DNA of 52,013 bases from Synergistaceae bacterium (GTDB lineage: Bacteria; Synergistota; Synergistia; Synergistales; Synergistaceae), in the NCBI GenBank assembly GCA_031269245.1, contig JAISZL010000050.1:1-52013 (forward strand), given 5' to 3'. Below, piece by piece: positions 24,314-32,465 of the stretch. The position numbers and the translations under genes were made by a program. The notes below the pieces were generated by a model. It saw only the letters and a program-made list of their open reading frames with translations, was not told the origin of the DNA and searched no databases. Position 1 is the stretch's first letter. Each line of letters starts with the position of its first letter.

Positions 24314-26237
24314 AGCCGAAGTGCACCCTCGATTCCTCGTCGCCCTGCGCAAAATCCAGCCTCAGGTTGCCTATCGGGGTGCGCACCCGAACGCCTATCC
24401 CGTACGCGTCGGCCATGTCGCCGAAGTCGATCTTCTCGCCGGCGTTGGTGTCCCACGTCCGGCCTATGTCGTAGAAGAACACGAGCGAGGCCGTCCTGTG
24501 AACCGGCAGGCGCAGCTCCGTGTTCAGCAGGAACATCTGGCCGCCCCTGAACCGTTTGTCCTCATAGCCCCGAAGGGTGCTGTCCCCGCCCAGTGTGTAG
24601 TCGACGGCCCAGGGGAGATATCCTTCGGAGTCCCCTATGATCATTCGGGCCGCTATGATCGGCGGCACGTCGTCAACGGTGAAGTTCCTCTCGAACAAAT
24701 TCGTCAGGAAGTTCATCGGCGTGTAATATTTGGCCTCCAACCAGTATTTCCAGTAGGACCACTCGCCGCCGAAGCCGTCAAGGCCCTTCTCGACTATTAT
24801 GGACTCGGTGTCGCCCTTGGGATACGGCGAGTACTCGTCCATGTTGCCGCGCGTAACTCTGGCCGACACCATGAGGTTCTTGCCACTCTCCATCTCCTCG
24901 AGCTGTATCTGGGTCAGGTTCGCGTTCGAGCGCGCGTCTATGTCGATGTTCTGCCACTCTGTCGTGATGAACCAGCTCAGCTTCGAGCGCGCGCTGAATT
25001 TGCGCCCAAGGCCCACATACGCCCCGACCCTGTCCTCGTCGTACTCGAACTGGAAGAGGTCGTCGTCGTAGTAGCCCAGGTTCTTCCACATCCTCTTGTA
25101 CGCTCCGGCCCGCCACGCGAAGACCTTGTGGTCCATGTACGGCTGCTCCAGCGTCAGCCAGTACTGCTCCCTGTCCCCTACGTCGAATCCGATGCCAACG
25201 CTCTCGCCCCTGCCGCGCCAGTTGTTGTCGCTGTACGAGAGCCCGCCGCTGAAGCCGCTCTGCGTCCCGTAGCCTACGGATACCCCTATGCGCGCCGTCT
25301 TCGCCTCCGCGACGGTCAGAATGAGGTTCACCGCGTCCTCCGTATCCCCCGGCTCGAAGCCGACGTTGACGTCCTCGAAGTAGCCCAAGCCCTGAAGTTT
25401 GTTCAGCGTGTAACGGAGCTTCGTGGAGTTGAAGAGATCCCCCTTCTCCAGCCGAAGCTGGCGGGAGATCACGTAGGTCTTGGTCCTCTTGTTCCCCTGG
25501 ATTACGATGTCCCCGATCCTCGGTTCCATGATGTAGACGTTGACGACCCGGCCCTCTATCTTGACGTCGTTGACTCGCGCCATGACGTACCCGTCCTGCT
25601 GATACTTCTCCTTGATCCTCTGGAGGTCGTTGCGGAAGAACACCCTGTTGAATATCATCCCGGGCTTCGTGAAGCAGATCTCCCTCAGCTTCTCCTCGGA
25701 GTACGTCTCGTTTCCAAAGAAGCGGATGTCCTCTATCGTGGGGTTCTCCGTCACCATGAATATCACGTGCGCGCCGTCTATCTCGTCGACGATCCTGTAG
25801 TCCGCGTTGGAGAAGAAACCCTGCTCGAATATCGCGTCGGCGTCCCTGGAAAGGCGGTTCTGATCCAACGGGGACCCGGCCTGCGACGTGACGACCGAGA
25901 GTATGTGGCTGGACACCACTTGGGAATTGCCCTCCACCGACACGGAGAGGATGGGGGGCGACTGCGCGCCTGGGCGCCCGTCCCTTGGACGGTCACCCAA
26001 GCTCTGGGGCCTGGGTTCGTTCAGAGGCACATCGGACTCGGCCACGCCCTCCATATCTATCTCGACTGTGCCTCGGCTCTGCCCCGGCTCTCCTATGACC
26101 ACGGGAACGCCTCCAACCTCGCCCGCGTTCGGCTCGGCGGCTGAACCCGTCCCAGCCCATAACGCGGCCCACATCGGCGCCGCGATCAGCCCCATCGACA
26201 GGAACCTGCGGAACCTCGGTCCAAACGCCGCGCCCAT
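24297..26237 (-). CDS. bamA: Outer membrane protein assembly factor BamA (Omp85)
   Basis: About 646 residues. A signal sequence ends near GTGSAAEP, a linker rich in Pro and Gly follows, then three POTRA repeats (beginning ILSVSVEGN, IEDIRFFGN and IGDIVIQGN) and a 16-strand barrel. LRGYEDKRF is the conserved loop motif (VRGF type), and the protein ends in HFGFGEMF with the terminal Phe expected of outer-membrane proteins. Most proteobacterial BamA have five POTRAs; three is a shorter form. It inserts other barrel proteins into the outer membrane. The start is unclear: the frame is open to 26276 with several TTG codons behind GGGGAG, and the ATG at 26235-26237 is the first ATG. First gene of the envelope block. 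Confidence 0.93.
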   Translation of the reverse strand: MGAAFGPRFRRFLSMGLIAAPMWAALWAGTGSAAEPNAGEVGGVPVVIGEPGQSRGTVEIDMEGVAESDVPLNEPRPQSLGDRPRDGRPGAQSPPILSVSVEGNSQVVSSHILSVVTSQAGSPLDQNRLSRDADAIFEQGFFSNADYRIVDEIDGAHVIFMVTENPTIEDIRFFGNETYSEEKLREICFTKPGMIFNRVFFRNDLQRIKEKYQQDGYVMARVNDVKIEGRVVNVYIMEPRIGDIVIQGNKRTKTYVISRQLRLEKGDLFNSTKLRYTLNKLQGLGYFEDVNVGFEPGDTEDAVNLILTVAEAKTARIGVSVGYGTQSGFSGGLSYSDNNWRGRGESVGIGFDVGDREQYWLTLEQPYMDHKVFAWRAGAYKRMWKNLGYYDDDLFQFEYDEDRVGAYVGLGRKFSARSKLSWFITTEWQNIDIDARSNANLTQIQLEEMESGKNLMVSARVTRGNMDEYSPYPKGDTESIIVEKGLDGFGGEWSYWKYWLEAKYYTPMNFLTNLFERNFTVDDVPPIIAARMIIGDSEGYLPWAVDYTLGGDSTLRGYEDKRFRGGQMFLLNTELRLPVHRTASLVFFYDIGRTWDTNAGEKIDFGDMADAYGIGVRVRTPIGNLRLDFAQGDEESRVHFGFGEMF

Positions 26238-26324
26238 TCCCAAAGACTTCAAGCACAAAACCAACCATCTCCCCAATTTTTGATATAGCGACCAGCTACA
26301 AACCAGCCCCTGCGAAGCTATGGG

Positions 26325-27005
26325 TCATTTGACGACAGTTATGGCTGGTTCCGAAACCCTGAGAGCCCGCTGTCCAACCTGAATCAGGGATATGACGTCC
26401 TCCACCGACGGGTGGATGTCGGCTTTGCCGGGGACCGCGCCCTCTTCAGGTTCCTCGGCGCCGGCGGCCCCAGGAGCCCCGCCCCGGGTTTCAGCCGGCC
26501 CCTCCGCCGCGCGCGGCGGAGGGGCCGCCATCGCCGCGCCCGCCGCGAGAGGAGCGGCGACGGCCGTTTTTTCGGGCAGCTCGACCGAGACGACCACCCT
26601 GCCCCTGTTAGCGCTGCTCAGATTCTCCCTGAGCGCGTTCAAAATCTCCGCCTCGCTGCTAGAGAGAATCTCTATGGAGTAGTCTCCGGCGCGGACGCCG
26701 TGACCTCCGTCGATCTCCATCGATAGGGGGAATACGGCGGACAGGACGATGGCCGTCGCCGCAAACGCCACGCGAAACCAGAAGAAGCACGACGACGCCA
26801 GCTTTCTCGGCGCTCGCTCGATCGAGGCGGCCTCAGCGGCGCGCCACAGCTCGCCGTGAATTTCCCTCGTCTCGGCCTCCATGCACTCTATCTCCATGAG
26901 AGCCGATCCCCACGAGCCGCTCCCGCACGCGGCGACGCATCGCTTCAGCCAGCGCTCTATCCTCGCGAAACGCTTCTCCAGATATTTGCCGTCACCGCTC
27001 TCCAT
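26325..27005 (-). CDS. Single-span membrane protein of unknown function (possible anti-sigma or regulator)
   Basis: About 226 residues, no family recognised. A charged cytoplasmic part of about 75 residues with three Cys (CVAAC and ECMEAE) is followed by one membrane helix (FFWFRVAFAATAIVLSAVF) and a periplasmic part containing a short folded region (YSIEILSSSEAEILNALREN). Then come a long Ala/Pro/Gly-rich linker and a small C-terminal segment. The in-out topology and the place after the sigma-factor gene are what one expects of an anti-sigma factor, but the Cys pattern is not the classical zinc type. The start is ATG at 27005 or TTG at 27008, both behind GGAGG. About 50 bases separate it from bamA. 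Confidence 0.6.
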   Translation of the reverse strand: MESGDGKYLEKRFARIERWLKRCVAACGSGSWGSALMEIECMEAETREIHGELWRAAEAASIERAPRKLASSCFFWFRVAFAATAIVLSAVFPLSMEIDGGHGVRAGDYSIEILSSSEAEILNALRENLSSANRGRVVVSVELPEKTAVAAPLAAGAAMAAPPPRAAEGPAETRGGAPGAAGAEEPEEGAVPGKADIHPSVEDVISLIQVGQRALRVSEPAITVVK

Positions 27006-27103
27006 CAACCGCACACCTCCAGGACCGCGAAAAAATCAAGCCCTCGCGCCATACCTCAAACCGCGGGCGCTGCCCGCACCCGGCAGGGAACTAGTTCCCC
27101 GCG

Positions 27104-27156
27104 CCCTTTCTATTTTTTGTTTTCACCCCGCGGGTGAAAACAAAAAATAGAAAGGG
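27104..27156. repeat. Near-perfect 53-base palindrome between the sigma gene and the membrane-protein gene
   Basis: CCCTTTCTATTTTTTG at 27104 continues to CACCC at 27128; after a 3-base loop the reverse complement runs to 27156, giving arms of 25 bases with no mismatch. There is no T-run beyond either arm, so it is not a simple rho-independent terminator; it could still end or attenuate transcripts, or protect RNA ends. Just before it, 27036-27103 is a diverged copy of the G+C-rich dispersed repeat (GGGCGCTGCCCGCACC). Confidence 0.85.
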
Positions 27157-27198
27157 GCCAACGGGACTTAAACCAGCCTCCCCAAAAATTCTCACGCT

Positions 27199-27792
27199 TC
27201 AGGCGTCGGAAGTGGCGTCCCCTTTAAGGAACCAATTTTTGAGCCGCGCGACGGCCCTCCTCTGCAACCTGTAGATGTGGCTGATTCCCACTCCCTGCTC
27301 GCGGGCCACGTCGCCGGCCCGCCGCCCGTCGATTATCATCGACCGCACGATCTCCCTCTCACGGCGAGGCAGGCTGTTAAACCCGTCGTTGAGCGCGAGC
27401 GCCCACTCCATGTTGTCGAGGTCGGCAGCGAAGGAGTCGGGGGATTCGAGATACTCCTCCTCGACCGGCAACGGCGCCCTGGCCTCCGAGCGCTGGAGGA
27501 AATTCGCCATTCGGCCCCTCACCTTGTAGTACGCGTATGTTATGAATTTGTTGTTGCGGGCCAATTCGAAATTGTCCACAGCGGAAATCAACCCCACCAT
27601 GCCCTCCTGTATCAGGTCGGGGTACGAGCTGTAAGGGACTCTGAATTTTTTGGCGAGCCAGAAGACCATGGGCCTGTACGCCAAGATCAGCTTCTCCCTG
27701 CTCTCCTCGTCGCCGTCGCGCAGCTTCCCCCAAAGCGCCCTCTCCGTGTCCCGATCCAAGGACGAACCGCCAGTCACTTCACTCAATGGCAT
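27199..27792 (-). CDS. RNA polymerase sigma factor, sigma-70 family (small, regions 2 and 4)
   Basis: 197 residues. Region 2 is clear: AYRPMVFWLAKKFRVPYSSYPDLIQEGMVGLISAVDNF splits into the 2.1-2.2 core, and NKFITYAYYKVRGRMANFLQR is 2.3-2.4. Region 4 follows as LPRREREIVRSMIIDGRRAGDVARE with the helix-turn-helix QGVGISHIYRLQRRAVARL. There is little room for region 3, so this is a reduced alternative sigma factor, closer to the SigB/SigF/FliA side than to RpoD. It lies upstream of the membrane protein and bamA on the same strand. Promoter recognition and regulon cannot be read from the sequence; flagellar genes (fliD) and envelope genes are both nearby. Confidence 0.88.
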   Translation of the reverse strand: MPLSEVTGGSSLDRDTERALWGKLRDGDEESREKLILAYRPMVFWLAKKFRVPYSSYPDLIQEGMVGLISAVDNFELARNNKFITYAYYKVRGRMANFLQRSEARAPLPVEEEYLESPDSFAADLDNMEWALALNDGFNSLPRREREIVRSMIIDGRRAGDVAREQGVGISHIYRLQRRAVARLKNWFLKGDATSDA

Positions 27793-27925
27793 TGCCTCCT
27801 ACCCGCATAAGGGCTGAATCGCCGCCGGGGAGGGGGCCAAAGGCCGGAGGCCTCTCCCCGCTGGCCGCCGTAAGATTTTACCATATTATCATAACGGGAG
27901 GCGTAATAGCCCCCTCTGTTTGAAA
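27793..27925. promoter_or_regulatory. Leader region of the sigma-factor gene with a G+C-rich hairpin
   Basis: On the minus strand a TAAAAT-like -10 box (27870s) precedes a strong G+C-rich stem (GGGGAGAGGCC pairing with GGCCCCCTCCCC, about 27817-27857) and then AGGAGG before the sigma ATG. The hairpin could be the end of the histidine phosphatase transcript or a leader structure controlling the sigma factor; it lacks a T-run. Confidence 0.35.
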
Positions 27926-28636
27926 TTACACATGGAAAACCAACCGCGCGATATCCCGCTCGCTCATCCTCGTGTGGTGCGTGTCGTTGAGCGTCAGCAG
28001 CGACGGATGGGAGCCCCAGAAGTCCAGCACCGTCAAGGAGCAGTTGTCGAGCCTCATCATCCACATCAGGTCGATGTCCGAGACGTTCATCATGGACGCG
28101 AGCAGCGAGCGCAATATGGCCCCGTGCGCGACTATGAAGGTCACGCCGCCCGGGACGCCCCGCCTCACTATGTCATCCGCCGCGCCGCGCGACCTCTCGA
28201 TGATTTCGCCGATCGACTCGCCGCCGTCCGGGGTCACCGAAAAAGGAGCCAACCGCCATCTCCCGTATGTGTCAGGATAGCGCTTCGACACCTCGGAGAA
28301 CGTCAGGCCCTCCCAACATCCGAAGGAGATCTCGCGCAGGTCGTCCATCGTCTCTATGGGAGCGCTGCCCGAGTTCAGCCTCATTATCTCCTCCGCCGTG
28401 CGCAGGGCGCGCGCCAGAGGGCTGGATACGACCCTCGTCGGCTCGGTCTTAGCCAGCCTGAGCCCGAGGCGCCGCGCCTGTTCGAGGCCAAATTCGTTCA
28501 GCTCGACGTCCGAGAGGCCCTGATACCTGAAATTTTTGTTCCAGTCCGTCTCGCCGTGTCTTATGAAAAAAATTCTGTGGTTCTCCCGCGTATTTTCAGC
28601 CTTCGAGCGCAATAACTCTTTCTTTTTTCTCGACAT
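27926..28636 (-). CDS. Histidine phosphatase family protein (phosphoglycerate mutase-like)
   Basis: 236 residues of the histidine phosphatase superfamily. The catalytic motif FFIRHGETDWN is near 23-33, VVSSPLARALRTAEE near 70-84 supplies conserved Arg, EISFGCWEG contains the acid, and FIVAHGAILRSLL holds the second His. It is most like the GpmB/CobC group, whose members act on small phosphate esters; the substrate cannot be predicted. A basic N-terminus (MSRKKKELLRSK) precedes the fold. It is upstream of the sigma gene on the same strand, with about 130 bases between. Confidence 0.88.
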   Translation of the reverse strand: MSRKKKELLRSKAENTRENHRIFFIRHGETDWNKNFRYQGLSDVELNEFGLEQARRLGLRLAKTEPTRVVSSPLARALRTAEEIMRLNSGSAPIETMDDLREISFGCWEGLTFSEVSKRYPDTYGRWRLAPFSVTPDGGESIGEIIERSRGAADDIVRRGVPGGVTFIVAHGAILRSLLASMMNVSDIDLMWMMRLDNCSLTVLDFWGSHPSLLTLNDTHHTRMSERDIARLVFHV

Positions 28637-28860
28637 ATAACCGCTGATCCTCTTTCATTATTTTTGTTTGAATTATATTATCAAATATATGGTATCATTT
28701 ATAATGGAATGGAGCAACAGCGCCATGCGTGTCCGCGTACCGGCGGGCCGATGTGTTTTCGCGGGACGCGCGTTTGCCCCTTCAGGCGGGTTCAAGACAA
28801 GCCGAAATATGTATTATAATCATAATCAATTGCGCCATTCGATTGGAGGTTGTAACAGTT

Positions 28861-31710
28861 ATGTCCGATTCTCTATTCCAAATATCCGGCATCAGCAGCG
28901 GGATACCGTGGGACGAAATGATAACGAAGACGATAGAGGCCGCCAGCAAGCCTAAGACTCAGTGGCAGAACAGCATAGACACGCTCGAGGTAAAAAAGAC
29001 GCTCTATCAGCAGCTGCAGAGCAAACTGAACAGCCTGCGCACCAAGATGACCAGCCTCAGGCTCCCGGACGCCTATAAGAAAAAGACGGCCGAGTTCACG
29101 GTGTTCAGCCCCGCGGGCGCGACCGCCGAGAGCATCGTGTCCGCCACCGTGGCGGCGAACGCCGAATTTACCTCGTGGGACATCGACGTCAAATCGCTGG
29201 CCCGCTCCCAGCGCCACGTGTCGACGCGCTTCGACAGCCGCACGGAGTCCCTGGGCATATCCGGTTCTTTCAGGATCCACATGGGATCGAGCTACGCTGA
29301 GATAACGGTCGGCACGGACGACACACTCCTTACGATCAACGAAAAAATAGCGAATGCCGCCGACCAGCACGGAAACAAGCTGAACGTGAGCGCCAAGCTG
29401 CTCGACAACCGGCTCGTCATCGAGAGCCTCGTCTCGGGCACGAACAACACCGGCGCCAAGCTCGGCGAGAAGATGACGATGGTTGGGGATGCGGGCAAGG
29501 TCGCCGTCGATCCTAACGACCTCTCCAAGGGCTATAATTACGAAATGTACCTGCCGCGATCGACGGTCTGGGACGAGACCAACAAAAAATATGTCTACCC
29601 CAGCGAGTACCCCAAGCAGATACTGGAGTTGGTGTACGAGACGAAAAACGTAGACGGCAGCTCGTATTATTACCAGTACAAGGCGGGGACCGACTTCGAC
29701 TATGATCCCGCCAACGGCAAGATAACATGGCTCAAGGACGGGCAGCGGCCGCCCGCGGGCGCGGAGGTCAACGCGATATACAGGCGCGACGACCTGAGGA
29801 TCACGCGCAACGAGGCATACGTCTTTCCGGACATGTCCACGGATCCAACTAAGGATTTGATTCCCCTCACCTCAGCCGGCGAGTTTTTCGACGCCGGCCT
29901 GGGATTCTCGATAATAGCCGGCGGAACGGAGTACGTCGAGGGAGCCGACTTCAACATCGTTAATGTCCTTGACACCTCATCCGCGGTCGTCGGTCAAGCC
30001 ATAGAGTGGTCAGCCTCAGTCACACGTCCGGCTAATGGCTCCTCTTATTTCCTGCAAGCCGGGACGAACGTGAACTACAGCACGAACGAGAGCGTGTTCT
30101 ACATGGAGCCATCCGACGGCATATACGACAGCGACTCCGTGCTGGCCCAGCTCGGTTTCATAACCCCCGGCAACGCGAATGACGATTGGACGTTCACCGA
30201 TGGGAGCTTCCGCGAAGCCACGGACGCCGTATTCTCCGTGGACGGGGTCGAGATGACGAGGTCGAGCAACACGATAAGCGACATCATAGCGGACGTCACC
30301 TTCGAGCTGAAGGGATCGGGGAGCGTGCGGCTGAACGTCACGCAGGACGTAACGGACACCATAGCGGCCCTGGAGTCGTTCGTCGAGGAGTACAACGCCG
30401 TTATGGAGTGGATAAACTACTACATGAGCCAGAAGGAGGATGCCGCTAACCCGGTGGACGAGGAGGACTTTCTCTCCTCCATCCTCTCCGATAGCAAGGG
30501 CAGTACGGTCTTCGGGGTGCTCCACGGCGACCAGTTGCTCTCCAGCATAAAGAACCAGCTTCGCACGAAACTGTCGTCCCCGCTGGCGATGATCTCGGGG
30601 TCAGTGGCGTCGAGAAGGGTCCAGCACCCCTCCGAGGCGCTCAACGTCCAGGGGTCGTTCTACCTCTACATAGGGGGCAAGGCGACCAGGATAGACGTGG
30701 CGAAGTCGGACTCGCTGGAGGATATAAAGGAAAAGCTCGATCTCTCCACAAACATCTTCTCGCCCAGCGACTCGTCGACGCCCTCCGGGACGAGCATGGG
30801 GCTCAAGGTCGCGATCAATGACGGGCAGCTCATCATCGGCGGGTCCGGGAACGTGTCGTTCAGCGCGAGTAACCAGGCGACCTTCGACACGAACAACGGC
30901 ATGATAAAGAGGGAGGGCGGGCAAAACTACGACCTCCTCCCCTTCGTGCCGGTCTCCCAGTCCCCTATAAGCGGCAAACTGACGATATACACCGGCGCGT
31001 ATCAAACCGACTCGAGCGGCAACGTGATCCAGGAGCCCACGATATACGAGGAGGGACGGGATTACAGGATCGTCACGGAGACGAACTCGAACGGCGTCAT
31101 GCAGAGCAGGGTCGAGTGGCTGTCGGGGGGGAAGAGCCCCACCGCGGGCAAAAGCTACAGCTATTCGTACTCGTACATGGCGGACGCGGTCATGATCTCG
31201 GAGATTCAGGGGTCCGGCGGCATCGGCAATAACAGTTATGGAGTCTCGTGGCTCGACTTCACGGCCGACTCCGGCAAGGCGATGATGGCTAACTTCGGCT
31301 TCACGACGGAGGCCGCCGAGTACGGCAAGAGCGGCTACCTCGAGTTCGACTCCGAGAAATTTTTCTCCAAGGTCCAGGAGGATTCGGGCATAGTGTCGAA
31401 CGTGATGCTGACCTTCATGCGCGACCTCGACTCGTACATCGGCAACCTGGTCGACAGCTCTCAGATAGTGGTGGGCGGCCAGATCGTGACTAAAGGACGC
31501 ATCGCCGCGGCGCTCAACTCCATCGACACGGAGCAGTCGACGCTGAACGAGAGGATAGCGAAGCTGGAGAAGGACCTGGAGACGAAACAGACCGCGATGT
31601 ACAAGCAGTACTCCGACATGGAGGTCGCCATCCAGAAGCTCAACGCTCAGATGTCGGCCGTGAGCAACTTCATGTCCAGCATGAGCTCATCATCCAGCTC
31701 GAGCGCTTAA
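28861..31710 (+). CDS. fliD: Flagellar hook-associated protein 2 (filament cap), enlarged
   Basis: 949 residues, about twice the usual FliD. The N-terminus ISGISSGIPWDEMITKTIEAA and the C-terminal helix (STLNERIAKLEKDLETKQ, then YSDMEVAIQKLNAQMS, ending in a Ser run) are the family's conserved ends that form the coiled coil of the cap. The centre is expanded by an internal duplication: a GSF.I..G motif near residues 131 and 593, each followed by a segment of the type YEEGRDYRI..WLSGGKSPTAG near 253-300 and 705-760. It is secreted through the flagellar export system and caps the filament. The chosen ATG has GGAGG 11 bases upstream; the frame is open further but lacks support. No other flagellar gene lies in the window. 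Confidence 0.9.
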   Translation: MSDSLFQISGISSGIPWDEMITKTIEAASKPKTQWQNSIDTLEVKKTLYQQLQSKLNSLRTKMTSLRLPDAYKKKTAEFTVFSPAGATAESIVSATVAANAEFTSWDIDVKSLARSQRHVSTRFDSRTESLGISGSFRIHMGSSYAEITVGTDDTLLTINEKIANAADQHGNKLNVSAKLLDNRLVIESLVSGTNNTGAKLGEKMTMVGDAGKVAVDPNDLSKGYNYEMYLPRSTVWDETNKKYVYPSEYPKQILELVYETKNVDGSSYYYQYKAGTDFDYDPANGKITWLKDGQRPPAGAEVNAIYRRDDLRITRNEAYVFPDMSTDPTKDLIPLTSAGEFFDAGLGFSIIAGGTEYVEGADFNIVNVLDTSSAVVGQAIEWSASVTRPANGSSYFLQAGTNVNYSTNESVFYMEPSDGIYDSDSVLAQLGFITPGNANDDWTFTDGSFREATDAVFSVDGVEMTRSSNTISDIIADVTFELKGSGSVRLNVTQDVTDTIAALESFVEEYNAVMEWINYYMSQKEDAANPVDEEDFLSSILSDSKGSTVFGVLHGDQLLSSIKNQLRTKLSSPLAMISGSVASRRVQHPSEALNVQGSFYLYIGGKATRIDVAKSDSLEDIKEKLDLSTNIFSPSDSSTPSGTSMGLKVAINDGQLIIGGSGNVSFSASNQATFDTNNGMIKREGGQNYDLLPFVPVSQSPISGKLTIYTGAYQTDSSGNVIQEPTIYEEGRDYRIVTETNSNGVMQSRVEWLSGGKSPTAGKSYSYSYSYMADAVMISEIQGSGGIGNNSYGVSWLDFTADSGKAMMANFGFTTEAAEYGKSGYLEFDSEKFFSKVQEDSGIVSNVMLTFMRDLDSYIGNLVDSSQIVVGGQIVTKGRIAAALNSIDTEQSTLNERIAKLEKDLETKQTAMYKQYSDMEVAIQKLNAQMSAVSNFMSSMSSSSSSSA

Positions 31711-31737
31711 CGGCTCATCAGCCCTCAGAAGGCAAAC

Positions 31738-31771
31738 CAGGGACAAGATGCCCCGGGGCATCTTGTCCCTG
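31738..31771 (+). terminator. Rho-independent terminator after fliD
   Basis: A perfect 34-base palindrome: CAGGGACAAGATGCCCC at 31738-31754 followed by its reverse complement to 31771, then TTGGGTTTT. It lies 28 bases after the fliD stop and 8 bases before the end of the convergent response-regulator gene, so it may serve both strands. Confidence 0.85.
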
Positions 31772-31778
31772 TTGGGTT

Positions 31779-32465
31779 TTATATGGGCGAGTTCAATGGT
31801 TGGTCCGGAAGGGACGTGGACGAGGCATGGACTAGCCCCATGCGCCACGCCAGCACCGCCGCCTGGGTGCGGTCATTAAGGCCCAGCTTCTTCAGGAGAT
31901 GGCTGACGTGGTTCTTGACGGTTTTCTCGCTCAGCACCATCTTCGCCGATATCTCCAGGTTGTTGAACCCCTGCGAGAGCCAGAAGAGTACCTCCTTCTC
32001 GCGCTGTGTCAGGAGCAGGAGGACGTCGTTCTCCTCCTTGTGCTTCTGGAACGACGACAAGAGCTTGCCCGCGACCTTCGGGTCCACATATGACTCGCCG
32101 CTGTTGACCGAGCGGAGGGCCGCCAGGAGATCGGGCATGCTCGATGACTTCAGTATGTACCCGTTTATTCCGAGGGCGGATAGATTGGCCAGGTGCTCCT
32201 CGTCGTCGTATGCCGTTATAGCGACGAACTTGGAGTGTATATGGGAACCCTTGAGCTTGGCGATCACCTGCCCGCCGTCCATGCGCGGCATGTTGATGTC
32301 GAGGAGGACTATGTCGGGGTCCGTTTCGAGGATGAGATCGACCGCTTCCACCCCGTCCTTAGCCTCTCCCGCGATCTCTATGTCGCTCTCCAGCTCCAGC
32401 AACCGGCGCAGCCCGTCCCTGAAGAGCCGGTGGTCGTCGGCGAGCACGATCCTAATTTTTCCCAT
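31779..32465 (-). CDS. Response regulator, NarL/FixJ (DegU-like) family
   Basis: About 228 residues. The receiver domain (1-120) has IVLADDH with the acidic pocket, the phosphorylated Asp in DIVLLDINMP at about 56, the Thr/Ala in FVAITAYDDEE and Lys in YILKSSS. The C-terminal LuxR-type helix-turn-helix reads LTQREKEVLFWLSQGF and later LSEKTVKNHVSHLLKKLGL. It binds DNA when phosphorylated. The open frame starts two codons earlier, but the second ATG has GGGAG six bases upstream. Its start overlaps the end of the kinase gene by 14 bases, so the two are translationally coupled partners. Confidence 0.93.
   Translation of the reverse strand: MGKIRIVLADDHRLFRDGLRRLLELESDIEIAGEAKDGVEAVDLILETDPDIVLLDINMPRMDGGQVIAKLKGSHIHSKFVAITAYDDEEHLANLSALGINGYILKSSSMPDLLAALRSVNSGESYVDPKVAGKLLSSFQKHKEENDVLLLLTQREKEVLFWLSQGFNNLEISAKMVLSEKTVKNHVSHLLKKLGLNDRTQAAVLAWRMGLVHASSTSLPDQPLNSPI

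Noticed and set aside
24114-26144. Plus-strand open frame of 676 codons antisense to bamA
   Set aside because: It mirrors bamA codon by codon in G+C-rich DNA, shows no known domain and has Val/Arg/His-rich composition typical of antisense shadows.
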